64,000 nt of DNA from Flavobacterium hankyongi (GCF_036840915.1 NZ_CP085725.1:62001-126000); one strand, 5' to 3'. Positions 48,092 through 56,478 are shown, counted from the stretch's first letter. Program-made: numbers and translations. Notes: generated by a model not told the origin, from the letters alone.

Positions 48092-48391
48092 TTATTCAGT
48101 TAATTGGTTTTCAATATCCATTTTTTCATGTAAAACTCTAATGATTTCTATTTCATTAGTTTTTGTTTTCTTGAAAAAAACTAAGTGAGACTTTACTTTT
48201 GAACATCTGTAATTTTTTCTGACGTTTCCAAAGTCACGAGCCATTTCAAAATTATCAATGATATATTCAATTTCGTCAAGAATTAGATTATAGTAGCGGT
48301 CAGCTTGCTCGATTGACCAGGTTTCTGCTGTGTAAATCCAGATTTTGTTAATGTCATCAAGAGCTTTCTCGTTAATTATATATTTTGACAT
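48092..48391 (-). CDS. ParE/RelE-superfamily toxin
   Basis: 99 residues. YIINEKALDDINKIWIYTAETWSIEQADRYYNLILDEIEYI and the C-terminal SHLVFFKKTKTNEIEIIRVLHEKMD are typical of ParE-type plasmid stabilisation toxins, which poison gyrase or cut mRNA. Its ATG overlaps the antitoxin stop by one base. Located in its own cassette between attC-like sites 3 and 4; toxin-antitoxin cassettes are common stabilisers of integron arrays. Confidence 0.9.
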   Translation of the reverse strand: MSKYIINEKALDDINKIWIYTAETWSIEQADRYYNLILDEIEYIIDNFEMARDFGNVRKNYRCSKVKSHLVFFKKTKTNEIEIIRVLHEKMDIENQLTE

Positions 48392-48636
48392 TATTTTTGA
48401 AAGTTCGCTTTAAGCTGTTCAAGATTTTTGTTACGGTCAAAATTTCTAATCTTAGCACTTTTCTCTCCGATTTTAAGTTCGTTTATTAAAGATTTTGTTC
48501 TGTTCTCTTCTTGTTCAAAAACTCTCAAAGCAGTTCTAACCACTTCACTTACAGAATTATATTTTCCAGAAGCAATTTGCTCATTGATGAAGTTTTCAAA
48601 ATAATCACCTAACAATATTGAAGTATTTCGTGCCAT
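48391..48636 (-). CDS. ParD-type antitoxin
   Basis: 81 residues with an N-terminal ribbon-helix-helix: NTSILLGDYFENFINEQIASGKYNSVSEVVRTALRVFEQEE, the ParD/CC2985 pattern. The C-terminal part should wrap the toxin. Upstream, a -7 box overlaps a 17-base palindrome, the expected autorepression site. Confidence 0.9.
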   Translation of the reverse strand: MARNTSILLGDYFENFINEQIASGKYNSVSEVVRTALRVFEQEENRTKSLINELKIGEKSAKIRNFDRNKNLEQLKANFQK

Positions 48637-48652
48637 CGTTTTTAATTTTTAT

Positions 48653-48674
48653 CAAATATACCAAGTTTTGGTAT
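48653..48674 (-). promoter_or_regulatory. Promoter and operator of the toxin-antitoxin pair
   Basis: Minus-strand -7 box TATATTTG (48653-48660) overlaps the palindrome ATACCAAGTTTTGGTAT (48658-48674). Binding of the antitoxin here would block RNA polymerase. The cassette therefore carries its own promoter. Confidence 0.65.
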
Positions 48675-48722
48675 TTCTGCAATTTTTTTTAACGATTTTT
48701 TTGAGGTCGCTGGGCGAGTTAC

Positions 48723-48847
48723 GCACAACGTTCCGCGGCTTTACGCAGTGGCGGGACGTTTATTGATTAGTTGTAAATGTAAACAAAAATTCCAACTTAG
48801 TAATTTCCGGCGAAGAAAACAGAAATGGAGCCATTGCGTAAAACCGC
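48723..48847 (-). repeat. attC-like site 4, interrupted by IS110 copy 1
   Basis: Left GCACAACGTTCCGCGGCTTTACGC; inner arm reversed GCGGTTTTACGCAATGGC pairs with GCGGCTTTACGCAGTGGC. The IS element follows directly after AAAACCGC. The separated right end TGTTAGCAGAC resumes at 50071-50081. The right core GTTAGCAGACGTTC matches the reversed left end of site 5 at 13 of 14 positions. Confidence 0.8.
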
Positions 48848-48891
48848 CTTAAGTTTACTATTGATAAATTTATATTATAAACAGAAAGAAC

Positions 48892-49013
48892 AAAAGAGAG
48901 GAGTAAGGTTTACGATAACCGCAGGAACTTAAGATTCCGTCAACAGTGATAATCCCCTCTCTTTTCTACTTAAATTTCGAACAGTTCTGTGAGATTTAAT
49001 CTCGATTTTAAGG
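48892..49013 (+). ncRNA. Predicted bridge RNA of IS110 copy 1
   Basis: Loop 1: stem AAAAGAGAGG (48892-48901) with CCTCTCTTTT (48956-48965). The internal loop holds AACCGC (48917-48922) and CAACAG (48941-48946) on either side of a GGAA/TTCC hairpin. Loop 2: ACAGTTCT (48981-48988), hairpin GAGATTTAATCTC (48991-49003), TTTTAAGG (49006-49013). The first pair matches the attC-like target, the second the element ends. The architecture follows known IS110 bridge RNAs; expression is not shown. Confidence 0.6.
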
Positions 49014-49056
49014 TGATGAAAAGCAAGTAGTCTGTCCTTTCCAAAAAAAATTTGTT

Positions 49057-50031
49057 ATGAGTAAAGATAAAAAAACATTTGGTATTGACATCAGTAAAGA
49101 CACATTTGATGTTTATGATTGTTCGGGTAATTATTATCAATTCTCTAACAATTTAAAAGACTTTTTAAAGTTTTTGAAATTGTTGGATGCCACTTCCCAT
49201 TGTGTCATGGAGGCAACGGGCTATTATCATTATCAATTGGCATATTTTTTAGTAGATCATCATATTGCAGTATCGGTAGAAAATCCGTTATCGATAAAGC
49301 GCTTTATTCAAATGAAACTGAGTAGGGTAAAGACGGATAAATCAGATGCTAAGATGATTTGTTTGTATGGTCAGCAACAAGAGCTTCCCTTATGGTTTGG
49401 TTATTCAAAATACCAGACACAATGTTTGCAAATGTTGAGATTATTAGACACTTATACCAAGCAAAGTGCTGCTTTAAAGAATAAAATACAAGCAGAGGAG
49501 GTATTGGGTAATCCTTGTAAAATAGTGGTTAGTTCATTAAAGAAGATTCTAAAACATTTACAAAAAGAGATTGGTTTGCTGGAAGCAGAGTTGTTGGTTT
49601 TGGTCAAATCAGAACAACAAGAGATGTTGACTAAGGTAGAGAGTATTCCAGGAATTGGACGTAAAACAGCGATGATGCTTTTAGTTTTAACAGATGGTTT
49701 TAAACGTTTTGAGGACAGTTCACAATTGTGTTCATTTTGTGGTTTAACTCCAGTAATTAGGCAGTCAGGAAGTAGTATAAAAGGAAAGGTTAGGATAAGT
49801 AAAGTTGGTAATTCCAAACTCAGAAATTTACTGTTTATGTGCAGTTTTACTGCTTGTAAATGCAATAAAGCTTGTAGGGAACTTTATGAACGAATAGTTA
49901 ACAAAGGAAAAAGCAAGAAACTAGCTTTAATAGCGGTATGCAACAAGCTTTTAAAACAAGCATTTGCAATAGCAAAGTCAGGAGTAGAGTACAATGAAAA
50001 CTATAGAAGTAAACTAGTAGTTAAAAACTAA
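49057..50031 (+). CDS. IS110-family transposase (DEDD recombinase)
   Basis: 324 residues. RuvC-like N-terminal domain with D11 (FGIDISKDTF), E52 (CVMEATGYY), D94 and D97 (KTDKSDAKM). Helix-hairpin-helix at about 197-208 (IPGIGRKTAMML), and a C-terminal Tnp domain with the likely nucleophile Ser in IRQSGSSIKGK (about 237-240). Uses a bridge RNA to pair target and donor DNA. It has Tyr20 where the other copies have Val. Confidence 0.95.
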   Translation: MSKDKKTFGIDISKDTFDVYDCSGNYYQFSNNLKDFLKFLKLLDATSHCVMEATGYYHYQLAYFLVDHHIAVSVENPLSIKRFIQMKLSRVKTDKSDAKMICLYGQQQELPLWFGYSKYQTQCLQMLRLLDTYTKQSAALKNKIQAEEVLGNPCKIVVSSLKKILKHLQKEIGLLEAELLVLVKSEQQEMLTKVESIPGIGRKTAMMLLVLTDGFKRFEDSSQLCSFCGLTPVIRQSGSSIKGKVRISKVGNSKLRNLLFMCSFTACKCNKACRELYERIVNKGKSKKLALIAVCNKLLKQAFAIAKSGVEYNENYRSKLVVKN

Positions 50032-50084
50032 AAATAAATCATTTTTTATTTGTTTTTAAGCACAGTTCTTTGTTAGCAGACGTT

Positions 50085-50588
50085 CTAGAGTGGTTCACGC
50101 CCATAACTTCGTGAAGTAAAGATATATCCAGCAGAATCTAAATAAAGTCTTGAAATTTTTGATGTTGCATATGACTTAAAAACGTCATCATTAAGCTTAT
50201 TTAATTCTTCGGTTACTAATGGTTTAAAAACAAACCCAGGTATATTAAAAACAACATCATTTTTAAATTTCGCATATTCCTTATCAATCAATTCTATGGA
50301 TTTCGCACGATTTGCTTTTTGGAGTTTTAATTCAAATTTTTCAAATTCGGCAAAAAGATTTTCTAACTTTTTGGTTTCGACAGAAGTTTGTTTATTTTCT
50401 TCTAAATTTATTGAATATATCGCTGAGAGCAAACCGTGAAATTCTCTTTTATTAGCGAGTGTCAACTCTTTTGACTGCTCTAAAAGCAAAGCATTTGAAA
50501 AATTAATTTCTCTTTTTTGACAAGCAGAAATAATTAGTAATATAAAAGTCAATAATAAAATTTTCTTGATACTAAATAGATTTTTCAT
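50085..50588 (-). CDS. Putative lipoprotein (cassette gene)
   Basis: 167 residues with lipobox LIISACQ after KKILLLTFIL. The rest is helical and charged (KLENLFAEFEKFELKLQKANRAK). No family recognised. The ATG is 24 bases from the core of attC-like site 5 and the stop is six bases from the right core of site 4, so it fills its cassette completely. Confidence 0.65.
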   Translation of the reverse strand: MKNLFSIKKILLLTFILLIISACQKREINFSNALLLEQSKELTLANKREFHGLLSAIYSINLEENKQTSVETKKLENLFAEFEKFELKLQKANRAKSIELIDKEYAKFKNDVVFNIPGFVFKPLVTEELNKLNDDVFKSYATSKISRLYLDSAGYIFTSRSYGREPL

Positions 50589-50609
50589 GGTGAGGTTTTA
50601 AAGAATGTC

Positions 50610-50748
50610 TGCTAACGTTTTGCGGCTTGCTCTCAGTGGCGTTGAGCCAACACCAAGCCATTACAAATATAACAAAACATTCCATTTAGCAGCGGATTTT
50701 CCGTAGGAAAATCCGGAAGTAGCCATTGAAGCAAACCGCTGTTAGCGG
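50610..50748 (-). repeat. attC-like site 5
   Basis: Left GCTAACGTTTTGCGGCTTGC, right GAAGCAAACCGCTGTTAGCGG. Inner arms GCGGCTTGCTcTCAGTGGC and GCGGTTTGCTTCAATGGC (reversed) with one extra base. Right core GTTAGCGGTAGTTTT matches reversed left end of site 6 at 14 of 15. Its middle contains TATATTTG on the minus strand (50664-50671), a -7 box facing the next gene. Nearly identical to site 6. Confidence 0.85.
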
Positions 50749-50754
50749 TAGTTT

Positions 50755-51231
50755 TTATTTATATCTTTTCCAATCTGAGAAAAAACTAAACGGCACAAAT
50801 CCGAGATTTTTCAGTTTCGTTTCAATTTCGCTTTTAATTTCCTTATAATTTGATAAATGAAATTCTGAAATGTGAACTAAAGTTTTATTATTCTTTACTA
50901 AAAATAAAACTTCGTAGTTTCCGCTTTTAGAAGTCTCAATTGTCGTTTCAAAACCGTCTAAATCTTCAAGTCTAATTTTTTTTTCTGATTGCAAAATATT
51001 TTTCACAACAATTTCACGATTGGATAAGTCCAAAGAAATTACTCTTCTCAATGTTCCAACAAAAAGCCAGAAACAGGTAATTAGCATAAGTGAACCTACA
51101 AATAAAAACTTGAAATTGTAATTTTCTCCGAAAGCTTCTTTTCTGTTGAAGAAAAGATAGATTGGTAAAATTAGAGTTGGAATTATTAATCCCACAAAAA
51201 AATATGCTCGATACGAAAATTTAGATTTCAT
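50755..51231 (-). CDS. Membrane protein with PH-like domain (cassette gene)
   Basis: 158 residues: two membrane helices (about 10-27 and 42-60) followed by a soluble beta-rich domain (ISLDLSNREIVVKNILQSEKKIRLEDLDGFETTI), the layout of small bacterial PH-like membrane proteins. Flanked on both sides by near-identical attC-like sites. Function unknown. Confidence 0.6.
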   Translation of the reverse strand: MKSKFSYRAYFFVGLIIPTLILPIYLFFNRKEAFGENYNFKFLFVGSLMLITCFWLFVGTLRRVISLDLSNREIVVKNILQSEKKIRLEDLDGFETTIETSKSGNYEVLFLVKNNKTLVHISEFHLSNYKEIKSEIETKLKNLGFVPFSFFSDWKRYK

Positions 51232-51288
51232 TTTTGTCTTAAAAATTGCCTTAGATTCTTAGATTAGCCACATTTTTGGTAAAATTAC

Positions 51289-51427
51289 CGCTAACGTTCT
51301 GCGGCTTGCTCTCAGTGGCGTTGCACCAACACCAAGCCATTACAAATATAACAAAACATTCCATTTAGCAGCGGATTTTCCGTAGGAAAATCCGGAAGTA
51401 GCCATTGAAGCAAACCGCTGTTGTGTG
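51289..51427 (-). repeat. attC-like site 6
   Basis: Differs from site 5 at only a few internal bases but has a different right core: GTTGTGTGCTGTTTT, matching the reversed left end of site 7 at 14 of 15. Also carries TATATTTG on the minus strand (51343-51350). Confidence 0.85.
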
Positions 51428-51437
51428 CTGTTTTTTT

Positions 51438-51866
51438 TTAATCAAAACAATCATAAATTCCTTTTTTTTCTTTCTTCAATATTTCTTTTTCGAGTTTTCG
51501 ATAGTATCTTCGATTTTTTTTAAATGTTTTTCTTGATTCCCAAACATCAAAATCTTTTGACCACAAAAAAATTTTATAGCAATTTTTATCAGTAATTAAT
51601 ATTTTTTGTTCATCATATCCAAGAACACTAAAAATCAATTCATCACCTTCTTTTACCTCTATTTGAAATTTTCCGTCTTTGTCTGTCTTTGTTTCTCTTA
51701 CTCTTCCATCTGTATATATTAAAATATCTGCTTCAAATACTGGAATTTGAGTTTTTATGTAAGAAACACTTCCAAAAACAAAAACTTTAATTGTTTTAGT
51801 TTTAATATTTTGCCCAAAAGACAAAATGCTAAAAAGGAAAAATGATATGTAAAGTAGTTGTTTCAT
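51438..51866 (-). CDS. Secreted protein with carboxypeptidase-regulatory-like domain (cassette gene)
   Basis: 142 residues, signal peptide KQLLYISFFLFSILSFGQ. The centre (VFEADILIYTDGRVRETKTDKDGKFQIEVKEGDELIFSVLGYDEQ) is a CarboxypepD_reg-like beta-sandwich common in Bacteroidota secreted proteins. The Lys/Arg-rich C-terminus is odd for this fold. Start overlaps the upstream stop by four bases. Confidence 0.7.
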   Translation of the reverse strand: MKQLLYISFFLFSILSFGQNIKTKTIKVFVFGSVSYIKTQIPVFEADILIYTDGRVRETKTDKDGKFQIEVKEGDELIFSVLGYDEQKILITDKNCYKIFLWSKDFDVWESRKTFKKNRRYYRKLEKEILKKEKKGIYDCFD

Positions 51867-52747
51867 TTGTTATTGTAATATTCTTGTTGTTTTTTGAGTT
51901 CTTTCCAATATGGTGTTAGAAAATATTCTTCGCCATATTCTGAAATTAAATAGGTTTCTTTACTTAAATGACTCATTCCATAACAATACAAATCAAAGTC
52001 AATATTAAATAGCTTTTTCAAATATTTTTTGGTTTTGTTAAGTATTTTCCAATCACTAACAGTAAAATCATCAAAGCCTTTTCCTGCCATACCTGTATTA
52101 TGAATTATTTTTAACAAATCTTCTCTTATTTTCAAATGTTCTTTTAAAGTAAATTTTGAATTGTCTATAATAAATTCCTTTTTTTCTTCTAAATCAAAAT
52201 AATTCAAAATATTTCCTAATTCATCATATCTGACTTTGTCAATATTTCCTTTTTTATCAAAAAACCAAATTGTTTTAGCTAGTTTTGAATATAATCGCTT
52301 AGGTTTTCCATTTTGATAATAGTAAATATCTAATACTTCTTCATCTCTATTGTAGTTTTTAATGTTTATTACTTTCTCTTTTAAATCTTTTTTAATTTTA
52401 ATCCTTTTAAAAATTATTTTTTGATTTTGATAAACATAATTGGTAAGACTTGCAAGTTCTATATATTCATTTAGTCCATATTCATCTTCATATAATCTTG
52501 TTCTGTATTTCTCGATATCAAAACTACATTTAAAAGTTTCATTCTTTTCTTGGGAAAATCCATTGAACGTAAAAACTTCCATTGAGTCTTTTTGGGTTTG
52601 TTTGCTTTTCTCCAATATTTCAAAGAAATCAGGGGTTTTTAGATATGATTTATATGGTTTAAAACTCTCTTCAGTACCTATTTGCGTTTGAGCAATAGTA
52701 TTAAAAAAAGTCAAAAGCAAAATTGTACTTAAAAAAAACTTTTTCAT
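51863..52747 (-). CDS. Secreted hypothetical protein (cassette gene)
   Basis: 294 residues, signal peptide KKFFLSTILLLTFFNTIAQ. The middle holds short strand repeats resembling the MORN/toxin-antitoxin-like pattern YYQNGKPKRLYSKLAKTIWFFDKKGNIDKVRYDELGNIL. Shares a cassette with the 51438 gene, in a two-gene operon. No firm family. Confidence 0.55.
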   Translation of the reverse strand: MKKFFLSTILLLTFFNTIAQTQIGTEESFKPYKSYLKTPDFFEILEKSKQTQKDSMEVFTFNGFSQEKNETFKCSFDIEKYRTRLYEDEYGLNEYIELASLTNYVYQNQKIIFKRIKIKKDLKEKVINIKNYNRDEEVLDIYYYQNGKPKRLYSKLAKTIWFFDKKGNIDKVRYDELGNILNYFDLEEKKEFIIDNSKFTLKEHLKIREDLLKIIHNTGMAGKGFDDFTVSDWKILNKTKKYLKKLFNIDFDLYCYGMSHLSKETYLISEYGEEYFLTPYWKELKKQQEYYNNK

Positions 52748-52818
52748 AAAAAATTTTATAAAATAAACACTAAAAATAAACCAAAAGTTGAATTTGTTCT
52801 ATAGGTTCTATAAAATAG

Positions 52819-52954
52819 CACACAACGTTCCCGCGCTTGGCGTCAGTTGCGAGCTTCGGAACGAATTATTTTCTATCAAAGATAATATTTCTTGCGAAAC
52901 GTGAACGTGAATTTACCACAAAATTCGCAATTGCGCCAAACGTGTGTTAGCACT
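52819..52954 (-). repeat. attC-like site 7
   Basis: Left GCACACAACGTTCCCGCGCTTGG, with the first bases before the core belonging to the neighbour cassette; right GCGCCAAACGTGTGTTAGCAC. Arms GCGCTTGGCGtCAGTTGC and GCGTTTGGCGCAATTGC (reversed). Right core GTTAGCACTAGTTTT matches reversed left end of site 8 at 14 of 15. Contains TATCTTTG on the minus strand (52877-52884). Middle shared with sites 2 and 12. Confidence 0.85.
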
Positions 52955-53525
52955 AGTTTTTTAATTTAGATTTCAAATTTTCTATTTTCTGGCTTAAATC
53001 TTTTTTTTCAAAATCGCTCATCTTTCTCGCTAATTTATATTTCTCGCAAAACTTGTCAAGATTGTTACTTAATTCAGACGTTTCTTTAACAGATTTCTCA
53101 ATTAACAAAAGTCCTTCTTTTAGTTTTTCTGCATCGAATATTTCGTTTTGATTTGGTTCATTTAAGTGTTTTATAATTGGAAGAATAAAACTATCAAGTA
53201 TTTTTTCAACTGTTTCCAAATATTTAATTGTACTTTCTTTAAGTTTTATTTCATTGTCAACTTCAACTAATTCATTCAAAAATTCATTTTGAGCTTTCAA
53301 AGTTTTTTTACAATTGTAATATTCGTTCATTGATAAGTTATCTATTTCTCCATCGTTTAAAAGAATATTTATTTTTTTGATTAATGGATTTATACTATTA
53401 CTTACATTTTCTATCGAATATTCAACTGAATTTTTTAAATATAAATTTTCGCTATTCTTTTGTTGCGAACAACTTGTATTAGTTGTCAACGCAAATAAAA
53501 TGAATAATATTATTGAACTTTTCAT
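52953..53525 (-). CDS. Putative lipoprotein (cassette gene)
   Basis: 190 residues, signal LFALTTNTSC with the lipobox Cys at about 19. The mature part is almost wholly helical with heptad character (SVEYSIENVSNSINPLIKK, LKESTIKYLETVEKILDSF). Its TAG stop lies inside the core extension of attC-like site 7, immediately before TGCTAAC. Function unknown. Confidence 0.65.
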   Translation of the reverse strand: MKSSIILFILFALTTNTSCSQQKNSENLYLKNSVEYSIENVSNSINPLIKKINILLNDGEIDNLSMNEYYNCKKTLKAQNEFLNELVEVDNEIKLKESTIKYLETVEKILDSFILPIIKHLNEPNQNEIFDAEKLKEGLLLIEKSVKETSELSNNLDKFCEKYKLARKMSDFEKKDLSQKIENLKSKLKN

Positions 53526-53564
53526 GTTTTTAAGTTGTTAAATTCTCCGTTCGCTGTAAAATTA

Positions 53565-53691
53565 GTGCTAACGTCCCGTGGCTTTGCGAAGTTTGGGATA
53601 AGTTTTCCCAAAACTAACGATTTAAGATTAAGTTTACAAATACAAAACCAACTTTAAATTAAGCCTTAAAGCCCAAATTGCGCAAAACCAC
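53565..53691 (-). repeat. attC-like site 8, interrupted by IS110 copy 2
   Basis: Left GTGCTAACGTCCCGTGGCTTTGC. Arms GTGGCTTTGCGAAGTTTGGG and, reversed, GTGGTTTTGCGCAATTTGGG. IS follows AAAACCAC; the right end TGTTATAGGCAG resumes at 54915. Right core GTTATAGGCAGTTTT matches the reversed left end of site 9 at 14 of 15. The middle resembles that of site 11. Confidence 0.8.
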
Positions 53692-53735
53692 CTTAAGTTT
53701 ACAATTGATAAATTTATATTATAAACAGAAAGAAC

Positions 53736-53857
53736 AAAAGAGAGGAGTAAGGTTTACGATAACCGCAGGAACTATAGATTCCGTCAACAGTGATAATCCC
53801 CTCTCTTTTCTACTTAAATTTCGAACAGTTCTGTGAGATTTAATCTCGATTTTAAGG
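53736..53857 (+). ncRNA. Predicted bridge RNA of IS110 copy 2
   Basis: Same fold and guide-like segments as in copy 1, with the small hairpin loop reading CTATAGA instead of CTTAAGA. Confidence 0.6.
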
Positions 53858-53900
53858 TGATGAAAATCAAGTAGTCTGTCCTTTCCAAAAAAATTTTGTT

Positions 53901-54875
53901 ATGAGTAAAGATAAAAAAACATTTGGTATTGACATCAGTAAAGATACATTTGATGTTGTAGATTGTTCAGGTAATTATTATCAATTCTCTAACAATTTAA
54001 AAGACTTTTTAAAGTTTTTGAAATTGTTGGATGCCACTTCCCATTGTGTTATGGAGGCAACGGGTTATTATCATTATCAATTGGCATATTTTTTAGTAGA
54101 TCATCATATTGCAGTATCGGTAGAAAATCCGTTATCGATAAAGCGCTTTATTCAAATGAAACTGAGTAGGGTAAAGACGGATAAATCAGATGCTAAGATG
54201 ATTTGTTTGTATGGTCAGCAACAAGAGCTTCCCTTATGGTTTGGTTATTCAAAATACCAGACACAGTGTTTGCAAATGTTGAGATTATTAGACACTTATA
54301 CCAAGCAAAGTGCTGCTTTAAAGAATAAAATACAAGCAGAGGAGGTATTGGGTAATCCTTGTAAAATAGTGGTTAGTTCATTAAAGAAGATTCTAAAACA
54401 TTTACAAAAAGAGATTGGTTTGCTAGAAGCAGAGTTGTTGGTTTTGGTCAAATCAGAACAACAAGAGATGTTGACTAAGGTAGAGAGTATTCCAGGAATT
54501 GGACGTAAAACAGCGATGATGCTTTTAGTTTTAACAGATGGTTTTAAACGTTTTGAGGACAGTTCACAATTGTGTTCATTTTGTGGTTTAACTCCAGTAA
54601 TTAGGCAGTCAGGAAGTAGTATAAAAGGAAAGGTTAGGATAAGTAAAGTTGGTAATTCCAAACTCAGAAATTTACTGTTTATGTGCAGTTTTACTGCTTG
54701 TAAATGCAATAAAGCTTGTAGGGAACTTTATGAACGAATAGTTAACAAAGGAAAAAGCAAGAAACTAGCTTTAATAGCGGTATGCAACAAGCTTTTAAAA
54801 CAAGCATTTGCAATAGCAAAGTCAGGAGTAGAGTACAATGAAAACTATAGAAGTAAACTAGTAGTTAAAAACTAA
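53901..54875 (+). CDS. IS110-family transposase (DEDD recombinase)
   Basis: 324 residues, identical to copy 3 and differing from copy 1 at residue 20 (Val for Tyr). All catalytic residues (D11, E52, D94, D97 and the SGSS serines) are present. Confidence 0.95.
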   Translation: MSKDKKTFGIDISKDTFDVVDCSGNYYQFSNNLKDFLKFLKLLDATSHCVMEATGYYHYQLAYFLVDHHIAVSVENPLSIKRFIQMKLSRVKTDKSDAKMICLYGQQQELPLWFGYSKYQTQCLQMLRLLDTYTKQSAALKNKIQAEEVLGNPCKIVVSSLKKILKHLQKEIGLLEAELLVLVKSEQQEMLTKVESIPGIGRKTAMMLLVLTDGFKRFEDSSQLCSFCGLTPVIRQSGSSIKGKVRISKVGNSKLRNLLFMCSFTACKCNKACRELYERIVNKGKSKKLALIAVCNKLLKQAFAIAKSGVEYNENYRSKLVVKN

Positions 54876-54929
54876 AAATAAATCATTTTTTATTTGTTTT
54901 TAAGCACAGTTCTTTGTTATAGGCAGTTT

Positions 54930-56159
54930 TTATTTATCTATTTTTATAGTATCCAAAAGATTTTTGAGCCTTTCTAACAACTCATCATACAATACAAATT
55001 CAATATCTTTTAAACTCTCTCTTAAGTTTTTAAAATGATGCTTTTTCTTTTCAGTATCTAATTGACTAGTTGTGCCAATAACTATTATTGCTCTTGGATT
55101 AATAATATTTACTTCTAAACCTTCTTCGGTTTCTGTTTCAGTTTCTGTTTTGATTGCTTTTGAGTAACTCAAAGCATTCTCTTTTGCTTTTTGTAAATAA
55201 TCTGAAGCTTGAGCAATCACCATTGAAACATCTTTGCTCCAATACCATGTTTTGTGGCTTTTGTCATATTGAATCAATTCTGTTCCACTTTTTTTGAGTT
55301 CATAAAAATCAATATATCCATAAATATCTACTAAAACTAAATCTGGAAATTTAGTAAGTCCGGTTGCAATGTTTTTATAATTTATTTTGTGAACATAACG
55401 ACTATCAAAAAGAGTAATATATTCATCAAAAAACTTTTGCCATTCGCTTTCTGCAGGATTATCTTTTAAAAGCTTTTCATATTTTAAGATTATTTCATGT
55501 AAAGTGAGGATTTGAGCATTTTTGAGTAATCCCGCTGTCATTTTTTTTATAATATGACCAGCTTTAAATTTTCTCGCCGCTTTAACATAGAAATCCCCAA
55601 TTTGTTGAATTTCAGAAGCAGTTAATTTTTCGATTAGCTTATCGTTTAAGTTTCTTAATATTAAATCTTTATTATTATTTGTTTCTTGAAAGTCAAAATT
55701 GATTTTTGGAAATGCTTGAACTATCAAGTTCTTAATCAATATTTTCTTTGTGTCATTGCAAGCTCTTTGTTCTTGGTTTATTGAAGTTAAAAGACTTTCA
55801 ACATCGTCGTAATTTAATATTAATGACTTTCCCGATTTTGATGATGGTTTGGTTTCGCTCAAAACAATTTTATCTATTTCAGCACTAGTAAAATTGAATT
55901 TAAAATAGTTGTTGAAACTTTTTTCCTGAAACCCATATCCAAAAGCACCTAAAAAACTTGGAATTTCATGAGAGTTTTCAACGACAATTTTTTTTATCGT
56001 AGTTCCTTCAAATTCGTATTCAATATTGTTTTTCACATATGAGTAAATTAGAATTTTTTTAGCATCGGCGTCTTCTTTACTCTGTCTGTAAATTTTTTTT
56101 GTTGTACCAGTTTCTTCCTCGAAAAGTAATAACTTTTCAGTTTCTTTAACCTGTTTCAT
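54930..56159 (-). CDS. Shedu-like DUF4263 nuclease (anti-phage cassette gene)
   Basis: 409 residues. The C-terminal third has the DUF4263 signature: ESEWQKFFDEYITLF, then FPDLVLVD and YELKKSG, giving D273, E287 and K289 of a PD-(D/E)xK nuclease core, followed by a helix QASDYLQKAKE. The N-terminal 230 residues are a specific sensor-like region (IKKIVVENSHEIPSFLGAFG). Shedu is a single-gene phage-defence system; activity here is inferred. It occupies its own cassette between sites 8 and 9, both of which hold an IS110 copy. Confidence 0.78.
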   Translation of the reverse strand: MKQVKETEKLLLFEEETGTTKKIYRQSKEDADAKKILIYSYVKNNIEYEFEGTTIKKIVVENSHEIPSFLGAFGYGFQEKSFNNYFKFNFTSAEIDKIVLSETKPSSKSGKSLILNYDDVESLLTSINQEQRACNDTKKILIKNLIVQAFPKINFDFQETNNNKDLILRNLNDKLIEKLTASEIQQIGDFYVKAARKFKAGHIIKKMTAGLLKNAQILTLHEIILKYEKLLKDNPAESEWQKFFDEYITLFDSRYVHKINYKNIATGLTKFPDLVLVDIYGYIDFYELKKSGTELIQYDKSHKTWYWSKDVSMVIAQASDYLQKAKENALSYSKAIKTETETETEEGLEVNIINPRAIIVIGTTSQLDTEKKKHHFKNLRESLKDIEFVLYDELLERLKNLLDTIKIDK

Positions 56160-56183
56160 TTAATTGTGGTGGTGTTTAAAATT

Positions 56184-56312
56184 GCCTATAACGTCCCGTG
56201 GCTTGGCAGTCCGTTGTGGTTTCGTGACTAATTTGTTTTCCGCTAAGATAAGATTTTCCAGCGGAAAATCGGCAAACTACTTAAACAGCAACCCACAATG
56301 GCGCCAAACCAC
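56184..56312 (-). repeat. attC-like site 9, interrupted by IS110 copy 3
   Basis: Left GCCTATAACGTCCCGTGGCTTGG. Arms GTGGCTTGGC...TTGTGG and, reversed, GTGGTTTGGCGCCATTGTGG. IS follows CAAACCAC; right end GTTAACCGCTGC resumes at 57537. Right core GTTAACCGCTGCTAC matches the reversed left end of site 10 at 13 of 15. Confidence 0.8.
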
Positions 56313-56356
56313 CTTAAGTTTACAATTGATAAATTTATATTATAAACAGAAAGAAC

Positions 56357-56478
56357 AAAAGAGAGGAGTAAGGTTTACGATAACCGCAGGAACTATAGAT
56401 TCCGTCAACAGTGATAATCCCCTCTCTTTTCTACTTAAATTTCGAACAGTTCTGTGAGATTTAATCTCGATTTTAAGG
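56357..56478 (+). ncRNA. Predicted bridge RNA of IS110 copy 3
   Basis: Same sequence and fold as in copy 2. Confidence 0.6.

Larger units (their letters stand above)
48848..50071 (+). mobile_element. IS110-family insertion sequence, copy 1
   Basis: About 1,224 bp, ends placed by comparing the three copies (CTTAAGTTTAC...ACAGTTCTTT; uncertain by a few bases). Long 5' non-coding part (209 bases) and short 3' part (40 bases), as in the IS110 subgroup. No terminal inverted repeats or target duplication, as expected. This copy differs from the other two at scattered bases. Confidence 0.9.
53692..54915 (+). mobile_element. IS110-family insertion sequence, copy 2
   Basis: Same 1,224-bp element and same orientation as copy 1, inserted at the same position of an attC-like site. 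Almost identical to copy 3, including flanks ACCAC on the left and GTTA on the right, so these two insertions are recent. Confidence 0.9.

Noticed and set aside
48848..50071. Assigning the IS element to the IS1111 subgroup because it targets attC-like sites
   Set aside because: The long non-coding stretch is at the 5' end (209 bases) and only 40 bases follow the transposase, the reverse of the IS1111 layout.
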